Below the pieces are notes generated by a model that saw only the letters and a list, made by a program, of their open reading frames with translations, ran no database searches and was not told the DNA's origin. The translations under genes and the position numbers were made by a program. This document shows, piece by piece, positions 23,471 to 31,896 of a DNA stretch of 34,784 nucleotides; positions within the stretch are counted from its first letter, which is position 1; every line of letters starts with the position of its first letter. The DNA is taken from NCBI GenBank assembly GCA_045591315.1, contig JAZNSN010000023.1, forward strand, positions 1-34,784, in the 5' to 3' direction. The DNA is from HGM04593 sp045591315 (GTDB taxonomy: Bacteria; Bacteroidota; Bacteroidia; Bacteroidales; Bacteroidaceae).

Positions 23471-24838
23471 ATGATAAGGAAATATATTCTAGGAACATTA
23501 TGTTCCTTTATGGCGTTGATTGCTGTAAACTCGTTTGCTCAGGATAATGTGATAGACCGTGTCGAATGGGTTGTTGGCGACAAGTGTATCTTGCGTTCCA
23601 ATATTGAGGAGTCGATACGTTACTGGCAAAGTACCGGTCGTCAATTTGAAGGTGAACCGTATTGTGTTGTCGGTGAAGATTTGGCGGTACAGAAGCTTTT
23701 CTTGCATCAGGCAGCACTTGACAGTATTGAAATTGATGAGAATCAGGTTATGCGTGAAGTTGATGCCCAAATGGATTACGTGACGCAGAAGATTGGTTCC
23801 AAGGAGAAGCTTGAGGAGTATTTCAACATGAACTCAGCTGAAATCCGTGACATGTATCGCGAACAGTTGTATAATATGCAGATGATGGACGCTATGCAGA
23901 ACAAGATTGTCGGTGAGATAAAAGTTTCTCCGGCTCTTGTACGCCGTTTCGTGGATTCATTGCCGGCAGACAGCCTGCCTTTTATACAGGAGCAGTACGA
24001 AGTTCAGGTGTTGACTCTTGTTCCGCCAATAGAACAGGAGGAGATTGACCGTGTGAAAAGTGAACTCCGTGATTATACAGAGAGAGTAATGAGCGGGGAG
24101 ACAACATTCTCTACCTTGGCATTGCTCTATTCCGAGGATCCGGGTTCGGCACGTCGTGGAGGAGAACTGGATTTTATGGGAAAGGCGCAACTTCAGCCTG
24201 AATTCGCTGCAGTAGCCTTTAATCTTACAGATCCGAACAAGGTCTCTAAGATTGTTGAGACAGAATATGGATTCCATATCATACAGCTGATTGAAAAGAG
24301 AGGTGACCGTGTCAAGGTGCGTCATATCCTCAAGACCCCTCGCCGTTCGAGCGAGAATATAAAGAAGATGCTGGTTAGGCTTGACTCAATCTCTAATGGA
24401 ATAAAAGCCGGGGAAATAAGCTTTAACGATGCTGTGACAATGTTTTCGGAGGACAAGGACACACGCAATAATTATGGAGTGCTCTATAATCGCCAGAACG
24501 CATCTTCCCGCTTTGGTCTTGACGAACTGCCGGCAGATGTGGCACGTGTGGTCGATGGCTTGAAGCCTGGCGAGGTGTCGCAGCCTTTTACATGGCTTCT
24601 TGATAATGGAAAGACAGTCTGTGCTGTTGTTAAGGTAAAATCCAAGATCGAGGCTCATACAGCAACTATCAAGGACGATTATGAGAGGCTGAAAGCTATA
24701 TATCAGGCTAAACTTAGCAGTGAGCGCATTCAGGAATGGATTAAGGAGAAACAGCGTGTTACTTATGTGAGAATAAACACTGATAACCGTGATTGTGAGT
24801 TCAAATATCCGGGCTGGATATTCTATGAGGAGAAGTAA
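23471..24838 (+). CDS. surA: SurA-like periplasmic chaperone/peptidyl-prolyl isomerase
   Basis: This 455-aa protein has a signal peptide (MIRKYILGTLCSFMALIAVNSFAQ). The SurA N-terminal domain starts DRVEWVVGDKCILRSNIEE. Two parvulin domains lie at about 170-275 (ALLYSEDPGSARRGGELDFMGKAQL, EYGFHIIQL) and 280-395 (KVRHILKTPR onward). SurA escorts outer-membrane proteins through the periplasm. The start at 23471 is chosen because the signal peptide begins there; the ATG at 23438 would add 11 residues and overlap the upstream gene. Two bases separate it from the OstA-like gene, so the two are coupled. Confidence 0.88.
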   Translation: MIRKYILGTLCSFMALIAVNSFAQDNVIDRVEWVVGDKCILRSNIEESIRYWQSTGRQFEGEPYCVVGEDLAVQKLFLHQAALDSIEIDENQVMREVDAQMDYVTQKIGSKEKLEEYFNMNSAEIRDMYREQLYNMQMMDAMQNKIVGEIKVSPALVRRFVDSLPADSLPFIQEQYEVQVLTLVPPIEQEEIDRVKSELRDYTERVMSGETTFSTLALLYSEDPGSARRGGELDFMGKAQLQPEFAAVAFNLTDPNKVSKIVETEYGFHIIQLIEKRGDRVKVRHILKTPRRSSENIKKMLVRLDSISNGIKAGEISFNDAVTMFSEDKDTRNNYGVLYNRQNASSRFGLDELPADVARVVDGLKPGEVSQPFTWLLDNGKTVCAVVKVKSKIEAHTATIKDDYERLKAIYQAKLSSERIQEWIKEKQRVTYVRINTDNRDCEFKYPGWIFYEEK

Positions 24839-24840
24839 GA

Positions 24841-26466
24841 ATGGGAAACATCTTTCTTGTCATAATGCTATTGCTCTTCTCTCAGCCTTTATCTTCGCAA
24901 GATAAGGCTGTCGGTGACAGCACTTCTGTAAAAAAGAAGAGTTATATCCGTATGCTCCATACGGATGTAACACGTTTTGATGAAAAGATTAATCCTGATG
25001 CATGGATTCTTGTAGGTGACGTACGTTTCCGTCGTGACAGCATGTACATGTACTGTGACAGTGCCCATTATTTTCAGAAGAAGAATGCGTTCCAAGCTTT
25101 CGGTAATGTAAGAATGGAGCAGGGTGATACCTTGTTCCTTTATGGAGATTACCTTGACTATAATGGTGATACGAATCTGGCGCGTGTCAGGAGGAATGTG
25201 AAGCTTATAGACAAGAATACTGTTCTTGAAACCGATAGCCTTGACTTTGATAGAAATAAGAACCTTGGCTATTTCTTTGACTACGGCATTCTCTCTGATG
25301 AGGAAAGTGTCCTTTCTTCTTTCTATGGAGAGTATGACCTAAGTTCTAAAATGGCCCTCTTTACCGATGAGGTGAGTCTTGAGAACCCGCAATTCCGTAT
25401 GCTGTCCGATACTTTGTACTACAATACGGGGAATAAAATGGCTACTATTGTAGGCCCTACGAATATTTATACGGGCGAGAGTGAGGTCTATTCTGAGCGT
25501 GGGAACTATGATACTTCCTTGCGCCGGGCATTCCTTCTGGACCGTTCTGTCCTCTACAACGAAATGAAGAATGTTGTTGCCGATTCAATATTCTACGACT
25601 CAGCCCAAGGGTATAGCGAGGCTTTCGGGAATATCGTGTACAATGATACTGTAAACCGCAATATGCTTACAGGTGACTATGCGTACATCAATGAACTGGT
25701 TGATTCGGCTTATGTTACAGACCGTGCTGTTGTGGTCGATTATTCGCAGAAGGATTCCCTTTTCATGCACTCCGATACAATTTGGGCAGTATCATACAAT
25801 ATTGATACCGATTCGGTGTATCGTCTAGTCAAAGCATATAATAAGGTAAAGGCCTGGAGCCCGACAATGCAGGCAGTTTGCGATTCTTTGGTTTTTGATT
25901 CTCGTGATACTTGTGTGACAATGTATAAGGACCCTATCTTGTGGAACGAAGGTGTCCAGCTATTGGGTGAGGTCATAAAGATATATATGGATAGTACCTC
26001 CATAGACTGGGTCAATATAATAAACCAGACCCTTTATGCAGAAGAAATGGATTCTGTCAATTATAACCAGATAAAAGGGCAGGAGATGAAATTCTTCTTC
26101 GATGATGGCAAACTTGGCGAGATGCAGGTGATTGGCAGTGTTGAGGTCGTTTTTTATCCATTGGATGAGGATAGTGCATACGTGGGTATGAATACGACCA
26201 TTGCCGGCAGTGTAATAGGCTATCTTAAAGAGGGACAGATGGATAAGGTGCTGGTTCCCAAACAATCAAAAGGTGTTTTTTATCCGATGGATCAGCGCCC
26301 GGCCGATAAGCGTTATCTGGATAACTTTGTATGGTTCGATTACGTGCGTCCTTCGAGTAAGGAAGATATATTTGTCTGGAGAGGCAAGAACGATGGACAG
26401 AAACTGAAGATTGTCAAGAGGGAGAAAGTCCCATTGCCGACTTTGGATGACTTTAAGGATGAATAA
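24841..26466 (+). CDS. OstA-like periplasmic protein (LptA/LptD-type beta-jellyroll)
   Basis: This 541-aa exported protein has a signal peptide (MGNIFLVIMLLLFSQPLSSQ). It contains repeated OstA-type strands such as SMYMYCDSAHYFQKKNAFQAFGNV, GDTLFLYGDYLDYNG and VLETDSLDFDRN. These resemble the beta-jellyroll that carries LPS in LptA and the N-terminus of LptD. No C-terminal LptD barrel is present, so it is a separate periplasmic member. It sits between the SurA-like gene and mutL, as in other Bacteroidales, and likely works with LptB in LPS transport; the last point is inference. Confidence 0.82.
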   Translation: MGNIFLVIMLLLFSQPLSSQDKAVGDSTSVKKKSYIRMLHTDVTRFDEKINPDAWILVGDVRFRRDSMYMYCDSAHYFQKKNAFQAFGNVRMEQGDTLFLYGDYLDYNGDTNLARVRRNVKLIDKNTVLETDSLDFDRNKNLGYFFDYGILSDEESVLSSFYGEYDLSSKMALFTDEVSLENPQFRMLSDTLYYNTGNKMATIVGPTNIYTGESEVYSERGNYDTSLRRAFLLDRSVLYNEMKNVVADSIFYDSAQGYSEAFGNIVYNDTVNRNMLTGDYAYINELVDSAYVTDRAVVVDYSQKDSLFMHSDTIWAVSYNIDTDSVYRLVKAYNKVKAWSPTMQAVCDSLVFDSRDTCVTMYKDPILWNEGVQLLGEVIKIYMDSTSIDWVNIINQTLYAEEMDSVNYNQIKGQEMKFFFDDGKLGEMQVIGSVEVVFYPLDEDSAYVGMNTTIAGSVIGYLKEGQMDKVLVPKQSKGVFYPMDQRPADKRYLDNFVWFDYVRPSSKEDIFVWRGKNDGQKLKIVKREKVPLPTLDDFKDE

Positions 26467-26468
26467 GT

Positions 26469-26765
26469 ATGGGGTTCTTCAAGATGCGTGAGCCACGACG
26501 GTTCGAACATAAATATATTTTTGTAGATGAACGTAAGGAGAAACTTGACAAGATAGTTGAGAATGCCAAACGTGAGCTTGGGATGTTGCCTCCTGAAGAG
26601 GTGACATACAAGGAGCGTCTTCGCGGTGCATTCTCGAAAGAGTGCGCTCATCTCTCAAGACGCAAGGAGCATGGTGAGCGCATATCGTCCCGCGTGGCGG
26701 TAGTCTTGTTCTTTGTATGTGTGTTTATACTGTATTTTCTTCTTAAGGGACTCTTTGTCTTTTAA
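26469..26765 (+). CDS. Small tail-anchored membrane protein of unknown function
   Basis: This 98-aa protein has a basic, helical cytoplasmic part (about 1-75, RRFEHKYIFVDERKEKLDKI, KERLRGAF) and a single C-terminal membrane segment (about 76-96). There is no signal peptide. It lies two bases after the OstA-like gene and five before mutL, so it is part of the same operon. The position is conserved in related genomes as far as I recall, but no function is known to me. Confidence 0.75.
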   Translation: MGFFKMREPRRFEHKYIFVDERKEKLDKIVENAKRELGMLPPEEVTYKERLRGAFSKECAHLSRRKEHGERISSRVAVVLFFVCVFILYFLLKGLFVF

Positions 26766-26770
26766 AATCC

Positions 26771-28612
26771 ATGAATGATATTATACACCTTTTGCCAGAT
26801 TCGGTTGCTAATCAGATAGCAGCCGGTGAAGTTGTACAACGTCCGTCTTCAGTTGTAAAGGAGCTGATGGAGAACGCTGTAGATGCAGGTGCGACAACGG
26901 TCAAGGTTGTTGTTTCTGATGGCGGGAGAACACTTATTCAGGTAATCGACAATGGCAAAGGCATGTCGGAGACAGATGCCCGAATTGCTTTTGAACGTCA
27001 TGCTACGTCAAAGATAAGCAATGCGAACGACCTGTTTGCATTATCGACAATGGGCTTCAGGGGTGAAGCTCTCGCTTCCATTGCTGCAGTAGCAGAAGTT
27101 GAATTGCATACCCGGCGTGAGACCGATGAACTCGGAACGCATCTGGTCATTTCGGCATCCAGGCTTGAATCCCAAGAACCGGCAATGGTGCCGGTGGGCA
27201 GTAACTTCAAGGTCAAGAATCTGTTTTTTAATATACCGGCGCGCCGTAAATTCCTCAAATCGATGCAGACAGAACTCAATAATATTGTAACTGAGTTTGA
27301 ACGTGTTGCATTGGTCAATTGTGGAGTGGAATTCTCCCTTTCTCATAACGGAACAGAAATGATATCTCTTCCGCCTTCTTCTTTCCGTCAAAGGATTGTC
27401 AGCCTTTTTGGCAAGAAGATAAATGCACAATTGATAGAGGTTGGGGTCGAAAGCCCCTTGGTTTGTATCAGAGGTTTTGTAGGGTCTCCTGAAAGTGCTA
27501 AAAAAAAGGGGGCCTTGCAGTTCTTCTTTGTGAATGGCCGGTATATGCGTCATCCGTATTTTGCAAAAGCTGTTTCTGAGGCATATGGAGCTGTCTTGCC
27601 TCAAGGAGAGCAAGTCTCTTTCTTCCTTTGCCTTGACGTTGACCCTTCACGAATAGACGTCAACATTCATCCGACAAAGACAGAGATAAAGTTTGAAGAT
27701 GAACAAAGTTTGTGGAAAATTATCTCTGCAGCAGTCCGTGAATCTTTAGGACGTATCAATGCAACTCCTAGCCTTGATTTTGATGATGAAGTTTTACCCG
27801 ATATACCGGTAATGGATATCTCCGGTTCTGCAGGGGCTCCGGTTTCGGCTCCAAAGATAAAATATACGCCGGGATATAATCCTTTCAACAGCAAAAGAAA
27901 TGGTGGCAGATTGCCTGGTGAATCTTGGGTGTCGTTGTATGAAGGCATTCAAGGTGACGAAAAACCTATTGATCCCTCTCCATTTGATGATGCTCTCTGT
28001 CTTGAGCCGTCGTCATCTTTGTGCGGACATGAGGCAAGTCTTTATCCCGAAGAGTTTGTTCCGTTAACCCAATATAAGGCACAATATATACTTATTCCAG
28101 TCAAGTCGGGTCTGATGTGGGTTCATCAGCACCGTGCTCATGTAAGGGTGCTGTTTGAAAAATACATTTCACAGTTGTCAGAACAGAATGCACCGTCGCA
28201 AGGACTTCTTTTCCCCGAAAGGCTAGAACTCTCTGTTGCTGAATCGTTGGCTCTTGACTCCGTTTCCGTTGAACTCTCTTCGCTGGGTTTCGATATATCT
28301 TCTTTGGGTAGCGGCTCTTATGCTATAAACGGTGTGCCTGTAGGTCTGGACGGTCTCTCATATACCGATTTGCTTATGGATTTGCTGCGTAGTGTCATGG
28401 AGCAGACACGTGAGACCAAGGAGAGCATAAGTGAAAGAATTGCCAATTCTATGGCAAAGCAAGTTGCGATAGTAAAAGGGCTTGTTCTGTCAATGGATGA
28501 GATGAAGGCTCTCATTGATGACCTTTTCCGATGTGCTGCGCCTTCAAGGACTCCTGATGGTCGTACTATAGTATATATAATGCCGGATAGTGAAATTGAG
28601 CGACGTTTTTAG
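26771..28612 (+). CDS. mutL: DNA mismatch repair protein MutL
   Basis: This 613-aa protein couples mismatch recognition by MutS to strand removal. The GHKL ATPase is complete: ELMENAVDAG, DNGKGM, ERHATSKI and GFRGEALASI. The transducer domain has NGRYMRHPYF and DVDPSRIDVNIHPTK. The C-terminal dimerisation domain (about 430-613) reads VHQHRAHVRVLFE where related proteins have DQHRAH, so the Asp of this metal-site motif is His452 here, and the endonuclease motif is not canonical. It closes the long operon that starts with recQ. No clear terminator follows in 28613-28700. Confidence 0.95.
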   Translation: MNDIIHLLPDSVANQIAAGEVVQRPSSVVKELMENAVDAGATTVKVVVSDGGRTLIQVIDNGKGMSETDARIAFERHATSKISNANDLFALSTMGFRGEALASIAAVAEVELHTRRETDELGTHLVISASRLESQEPAMVPVGSNFKVKNLFFNIPARRKFLKSMQTELNNIVTEFERVALVNCGVEFSLSHNGTEMISLPPSSFRQRIVSLFGKKINAQLIEVGVESPLVCIRGFVGSPESAKKKGALQFFFVNGRYMRHPYFAKAVSEAYGAVLPQGEQVSFFLCLDVDPSRIDVNIHPTKTEIKFEDEQSLWKIISAAVRESLGRINATPSLDFDDEVLPDIPVMDISGSAGAPVSAPKIKYTPGYNPFNSKRNGGRLPGESWVSLYEGIQGDEKPIDPSPFDDALCLEPSSSLCGHEASLYPEEFVPLTQYKAQYILIPVKSGLMWVHQHRAHVRVLFEKYISQLSEQNAPSQGLLFPERLELSVAESLALDSVSVELSSLGFDISSLGSGSYAINGVPVGLDGLSYTDLLMDLLRSVMEQTRETKESISERIANSMAKQVAIVKGLVLSMDEMKALIDDLFRCAAPSRTPDGRTIVYIMPDSEIERRF

Positions 28613-28700
28613 GTGCAAATTTATGGTAAAGTCGGTTCTTTATCTTATAGATAGTTAAAAAAAGTTAACAAATAGCCCTTTTGCGTTGTATGTTTATAAC

Positions 28701-28725
28701 TATTTTTGAAAAATATGTAAATTTG
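28701..28725 (+). promoter_or_regulatory. Two candidate promoter boxes before the OmpA-family gene
   Basis: TATTTTTG (28701-28708) and TAAATTTG (28718-28725) both match TAnnTTTG fully; TTTTG at 28679-28683 lies 17 bases before the first. Either would give an AT-rich leader of about 150 nt, long for this window. The rest of the 269-base gap holds nothing else that I can recognise. Confidence 0.5.
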
Positions 28726-28881
28726 CAAATAAATAGGTGAACTCTAGTTTACTTTGCATGGCTGTATTGTCAAGTCTTTGCGGTTTTGCGGAACAAAATA
28801 TTTTGTTCATCTGTTTTTTTGATAAGTGACAAGTAAGCATATACAATAAATAAAGAATAAAGTTCTAATTAGTTTAAGCGT

Positions 28882-30054
28882 ATGAAAAAGTTTATGATTT
28901 CGCTGGCAATCGCTAGCATTGCAATGTTCTCTTACGCACAGGAAACTGTTAGTGAGGTTGTGATTCCTACAAATGACAAGTCTGTAGTTACAAACAGCTT
29001 CGGCAGCAACTGGTTCGTAGGTGTGAATGGTGGTGTAAACCTCTACAACGGTGTGTTTACAAACGGAGAGAGCCCTTTCAAGCACATATCTCCTGCACTT
29101 AATATCTATTTCGGTAAGTGGCACACTCCAGGCTTCGGTTGGAGAATCGGCTACAATGGTCTCAATATCCAGCCATATGAGGATGTTGACCACGCAGCAT
29201 TCATGAATTTCCACTTTGATGCAATGTTCAACCTCAGCAACCTTATCTTCGGTTATAAGGAGGAGCGTATCTGGAATGTAATTCCATATATTGGAGTAGG
29301 TTGGGCTGGTCGTCAGGCTTTTAACTACGAGGAGGATTTCAAGGACAAAACATTCAGTGACAACTCATTCTCTGGTACTCTCTCTGCTAACTACGGTATT
29401 ATCAATACATTCCGCTTGGCTAAGCGTTGGGCGTTGAACCTTGAACTTTCAGGTTTCTTCTTCCGTAACGGTTTCAGCTCGGTTCAAGGTTCAAGCGGCC
29501 ACGACATGATGTGGGCTGTAACAGCCGGTGTTACATATAAGATCGGTAAGGTAGGTTGGGAGAAGGCTGTTGACGTAGCTGCTCTTCAGGCAAGCTATGC
29601 TGCAATCATCGACGGTTTGCAGAATGACGTTAACAACGCAAACGCCCTCAACAGAAGAGCGCAGAACGAGATTGCTTCTCTTAAGAGCCAGCTTGGTGAC
29701 ATGACCAACAAGTACAATCAGGCTAAGAACGACAAGAAGGTTCTTGATGTTAAGCAGTCTGTATTCTTCGCATTCGGTTCTGCAAAGATCGATTCAAAGA
29801 AGGAGGAGATGAATATCGCTGCTTATGCAAAGGCTGCTGTAGAGGCTGGTGCTAAGCTTCGTGTAATCGGTTGGGCTGACGTTATCGGTACTGACGAGTA
29901 CAACAAGGGTCTTTCACAGAGACGTGCTGATGCTGTTGCTGAGCTCTTGAGAGCTAATGGCGCTACAGTTGAGACTGCTGTCGGTAACGGTGAGTCAAGC
30001 GAGTACAGCAACAAGTTCTTGAACCGTCGTGCAATCATTGAGGTTGTAAAGTAA
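28882..30054 (+). CDS. OmpA-family outer-membrane protein
   Basis: This 390-aa protein has a signal peptide (MKKFMISLAIASIAMFSYAQ) and an N-terminal eight-strand-type barrel (about 35-215, alternating hydrophobic and aromatic strands such as NWFVGVNGGVNLYNG). A short coiled-coil linker follows (about 230-280, ALNRRAQNEIASLKSQLGD). The C-terminal OmpA peptidoglycan-binding domain (about 285-390) holds SVFFAFGSAKID, VIGWADVIGTDEYNKGLSQRRADAV and NRRAIIEV. It ties the outer membrane to the cell wall and is a major surface protein in relatives. It stands alone between its own promoter and a strong terminator. Confidence 0.93.
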   Translation: MKKFMISLAIASIAMFSYAQETVSEVVIPTNDKSVVTNSFGSNWFVGVNGGVNLYNGVFTNGESPFKHISPALNIYFGKWHTPGFGWRIGYNGLNIQPYEDVDHAAFMNFHFDAMFNLSNLIFGYKEERIWNVIPYIGVGWAGRQAFNYEEDFKDKTFSDNSFSGTLSANYGIINTFRLAKRWALNLELSGFFFRNGFSSVQGSSGHDMMWAVTAGVTYKIGKVGWEKAVDVAALQASYAAIIDGLQNDVNNANALNRRAQNEIASLKSQLGDMTNKYNQAKNDKKVLDVKQSVFFAFGSAKIDSKKEEMNIAAYAKAAVEAGAKLRVIGWADVIGTDEYNKGLSQRRADAVAELLRANGATVETAVGNGESSEYSNKFLNRRAIIEVVK

Positions 30055-30072
30055 TTGTTGACACCAATAGGT

Positions 30073-30108
30073 AAATATGAGGAGCGAGTCCGCTCCTCAT
30101 ATTTTTTA
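30073..30108 (+). terminator. Intrinsic terminator after the OmpA-family gene
   Basis: A perfect 12-bp core stem (30075-30086 with 30091-30102), extended by two A-T pairs, has loop AGTC and a following T run. Confidence 0.93.
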
Positions 30109-30136
30109 TATCAATATATAAAAAACTTGTATAAAA

Positions 30137-30168
30137 ATTTGGTTGTTATCTTAATTTGATGTATCTTT
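30137..30168 (+). promoter_or_regulatory. Promoter of the tRNA-Val pair
   Basis: TTTG (30137-30140), then exactly 20 bases, then TATCTTTG (30161-30168). This is the best full match to the Bacteroidetes promoter in the window, 28 bases before the first tRNA. Confidence 0.82.
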
Positions 30169-30196
30169 GCATCGCAATTAAGGTTTGCAACATATT

Positions 30197-30271
30197 GGAC
30201 GTTTAGCTCAGCTGGTTTAGAGCATCTGCCTTACAAGCAGAGGGTCGGCGGTTCGAATCCGTCAACGTCCA
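30197..30271 (+). tRNA. tRNA-Val (anticodon TAC), copy 1
   Basis: The acceptor arm GGACGTT pairs perfectly with AACGTCC. The anticodon stem TCTGC/GCAGA encloses loop CTTACAA with anticodon TAC. The T arm has GGTTCGAATCC and the discriminator is A. CCA is not encoded. It decodes GTA-type valine codons. Confidence 0.96.
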
Positions 30272-30293
30272 CTTGTTTAATGAAAAGAATATT

Positions 30294-30368
30294 GGACGTT
30301 TAGCTCAGCTGGTTTAGAGCATCTGCCTTACAAGCAGAGGGTCGGCGGTTCGAATCCGTCAACGTCCA
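30294..30368 (+). tRNA. tRNA-Val (anticodon TAC), copy 2
   Basis: Identical to the first copy over all 75 bases and separated from it by a 22-base AT-rich spacer. The bases just before both copies (atatt) also match, which indicates a recent tandem duplication. It is co-transcribed from the promoter at 30137-30168. Confidence 0.96.
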
Positions 30369-30378
30369 CGATGCTCTA

Positions 30379-30403
30379 CCTGCGCGCTGCGTAGGTTTTT
30401 TTT
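30379..30403 (+). terminator. Intrinsic terminator after the tRNA-Val pair
   Basis: A 7-bp stem (30379-30385 with 30389-30395, one G-T pair) and a 3-base loop are followed by eight T residues. Confidence 0.75.
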
Positions 30404-30468
30404 ATCCCCTTTTTGCTATTGTCCAATAAACTTTGGGCAAGCATAAGGTGTTTATAGCTAAAAAGTAC

Positions 30469-30476
30469 TATTTTTG
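30469..30476 (+). promoter_or_regulatory. -7 promoter box for purB
   Basis: TATTTTTG is a full TAnnTTTG match, 30 bases before the purB start. No good -33 element is seen. Confidence 0.6.
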
Positions 30477-30506
30477 CATAGAAAAACATTATCATAAATA
30501 AAAACG

Positions 30507-31853
30507 ATGGAACTGAATATTCTGACAGCTGTATCCCCAATAGATGGACGTTACAGAGGTAAAACTGAATCGCTCGCCGGCTATTTCTCGGAGTATGCAC
30601 TTATAAAGTACCGTATCTTTGTTGAGATAGAGTATTTCATAGCTTTGTGTGAACTGCCGATTCCGCAACTGTCCGGTATTGACAAGGCTTTGTTCCCTAA
30701 ATTCCGTGAAATATACAGCAATTTTGCGCCTGCTGACGCATCACGTGTAAAGGAAATCGAGAAGGTTACAAATCACGATGTCAAGGCTGTAGAATATTTT
30801 ATAAAGGAGAAGTTCGATTCAATCGGAGGTCTTGATGAATACAAAGAGTTCATTCATTTTGGTCTTACTTCTCAGGATATCAACAACACGTCAATACCCT
30901 GTTCAATAAAGGACGCACTTTCTGATGTCTATTATCCGGCTATTGAGGAGCTCATATCTCAGTTGAAGGATTATGCTGCAGCGTGGGAGAACATTCCGAT
31001 GCTTGCACGTACTCATGGGCAACCGGCATCACCCACGCGTTTGGGTAAGGAAGTGATGGTTTTTGTCTATCGTCTTGAGACACAATTGGCGGAACTTAAG
31101 AAGTGTGTTGTTTCTGCAAAGTTCGGTGGAGCAACAGGTAATTTCAATGCTCACCGTGTCGCATATCCTTCAATTGACTGGAAGGCCTTTGCCAATAAGT
31201 TTGTAAGTGAAAGCCTAGGCTTGCAGCGTGAGCAATATACCACACAGATATCCAATTACGATAATCTTGCGGCTATGTTCGATGCAATGCGTCGTCTGAA
31301 TGTAATAATCATGGACATGGACAAGGACTTCTGGCAGTATATCTCAAATGAGTTCTTCAAGCAAAAGATCAAGGCTGGCGAAGTCGGCTCAAGCGCGATG
31401 CCTCATAAGGTAAATCCTATCGATTTCGAGAACAGTGAGGGAAATTTGGGCATAGCGAATGCAATACTTGACCACTTGTCAATGAAACTTCCGATTTCAC
31501 GTTTGCAGCGCGACCTTACCGATTCAACAGTACTCCGTAATGTCGGTGTTCCTATGGGGCACATGCTCATAGCCATAAAGAGTTCTCTTGTAGGTTTGCG
31601 CAAGTTGCTTCTCAACGAATCGGCAATATATGAGGAACTGGACAACTGCTGGAGCGTATGTGCCGAAGGCATCCAGACAATACTCCGTCGTGAGGCATAT
31701 CCAAATCCATATGAGGCATTAAAGGCCCTTACGCGTACAAATGAGGGTATAAACCAGAATACGTTGCTGCAGTTCATTGAAGGGCTTGATGTTCCGGAGA
31801 ATGTTAAAGATGAGTTGCGTGCAATTACTCCACATACATATACAGGTTTGTAA
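30507..31853 (+). CDS. purB: Adenylosuccinate lyase
   Basis: This 448-aa enzyme cleaves SAICAR and adenylosuccinate, releasing fumarate, in two steps of purine synthesis. The superfamily signature GSSAMPHKVNPIDFEN (294-309) holds the catalytic Ser295, and a catalytic His lies in LARTHGQPASPT (His170). HFGLTSQDINNT is the third conserved region. Length is typical. It heads a likely three-gene unit with the rluB-type gene (43 bases later) and asnS. Confidence 0.97.
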   Translation: MELNILTAVSPIDGRYRGKTESLAGYFSEYALIKYRIFVEIEYFIALCELPIPQLSGIDKALFPKFREIYSNFAPADASRVKEIEKVTNHDVKAVEYFIKEKFDSIGGLDEYKEFIHFGLTSQDINNTSIPCSIKDALSDVYYPAIEELISQLKDYAAAWENIPMLARTHGQPASPTRLGKEVMVFVYRLETQLAELKKCVVSAKFGGATGNFNAHRVAYPSIDWKAFANKFVSESLGLQREQYTTQISNYDNLAAMFDAMRRLNVIIMDMDKDFWQYISNEFFKQKIKAGEVGSSAMPHKVNPIDFENSEGNLGIANAILDHLSMKLPISRLQRDLTDSTVLRNVGVPMGHMLIAIKSSLVGLRKLLLNESAIYEELDNCWSVCAEGIQTILRREAYPNPYEALKALTRTNEGINQNTLLQFIEGLDVPENVKDELRAITPHTYTGL

Positions 31854-31896
31854 GAAGATATGAATTGGACCGTGAGGTTCGTAAAATATTTTATAA

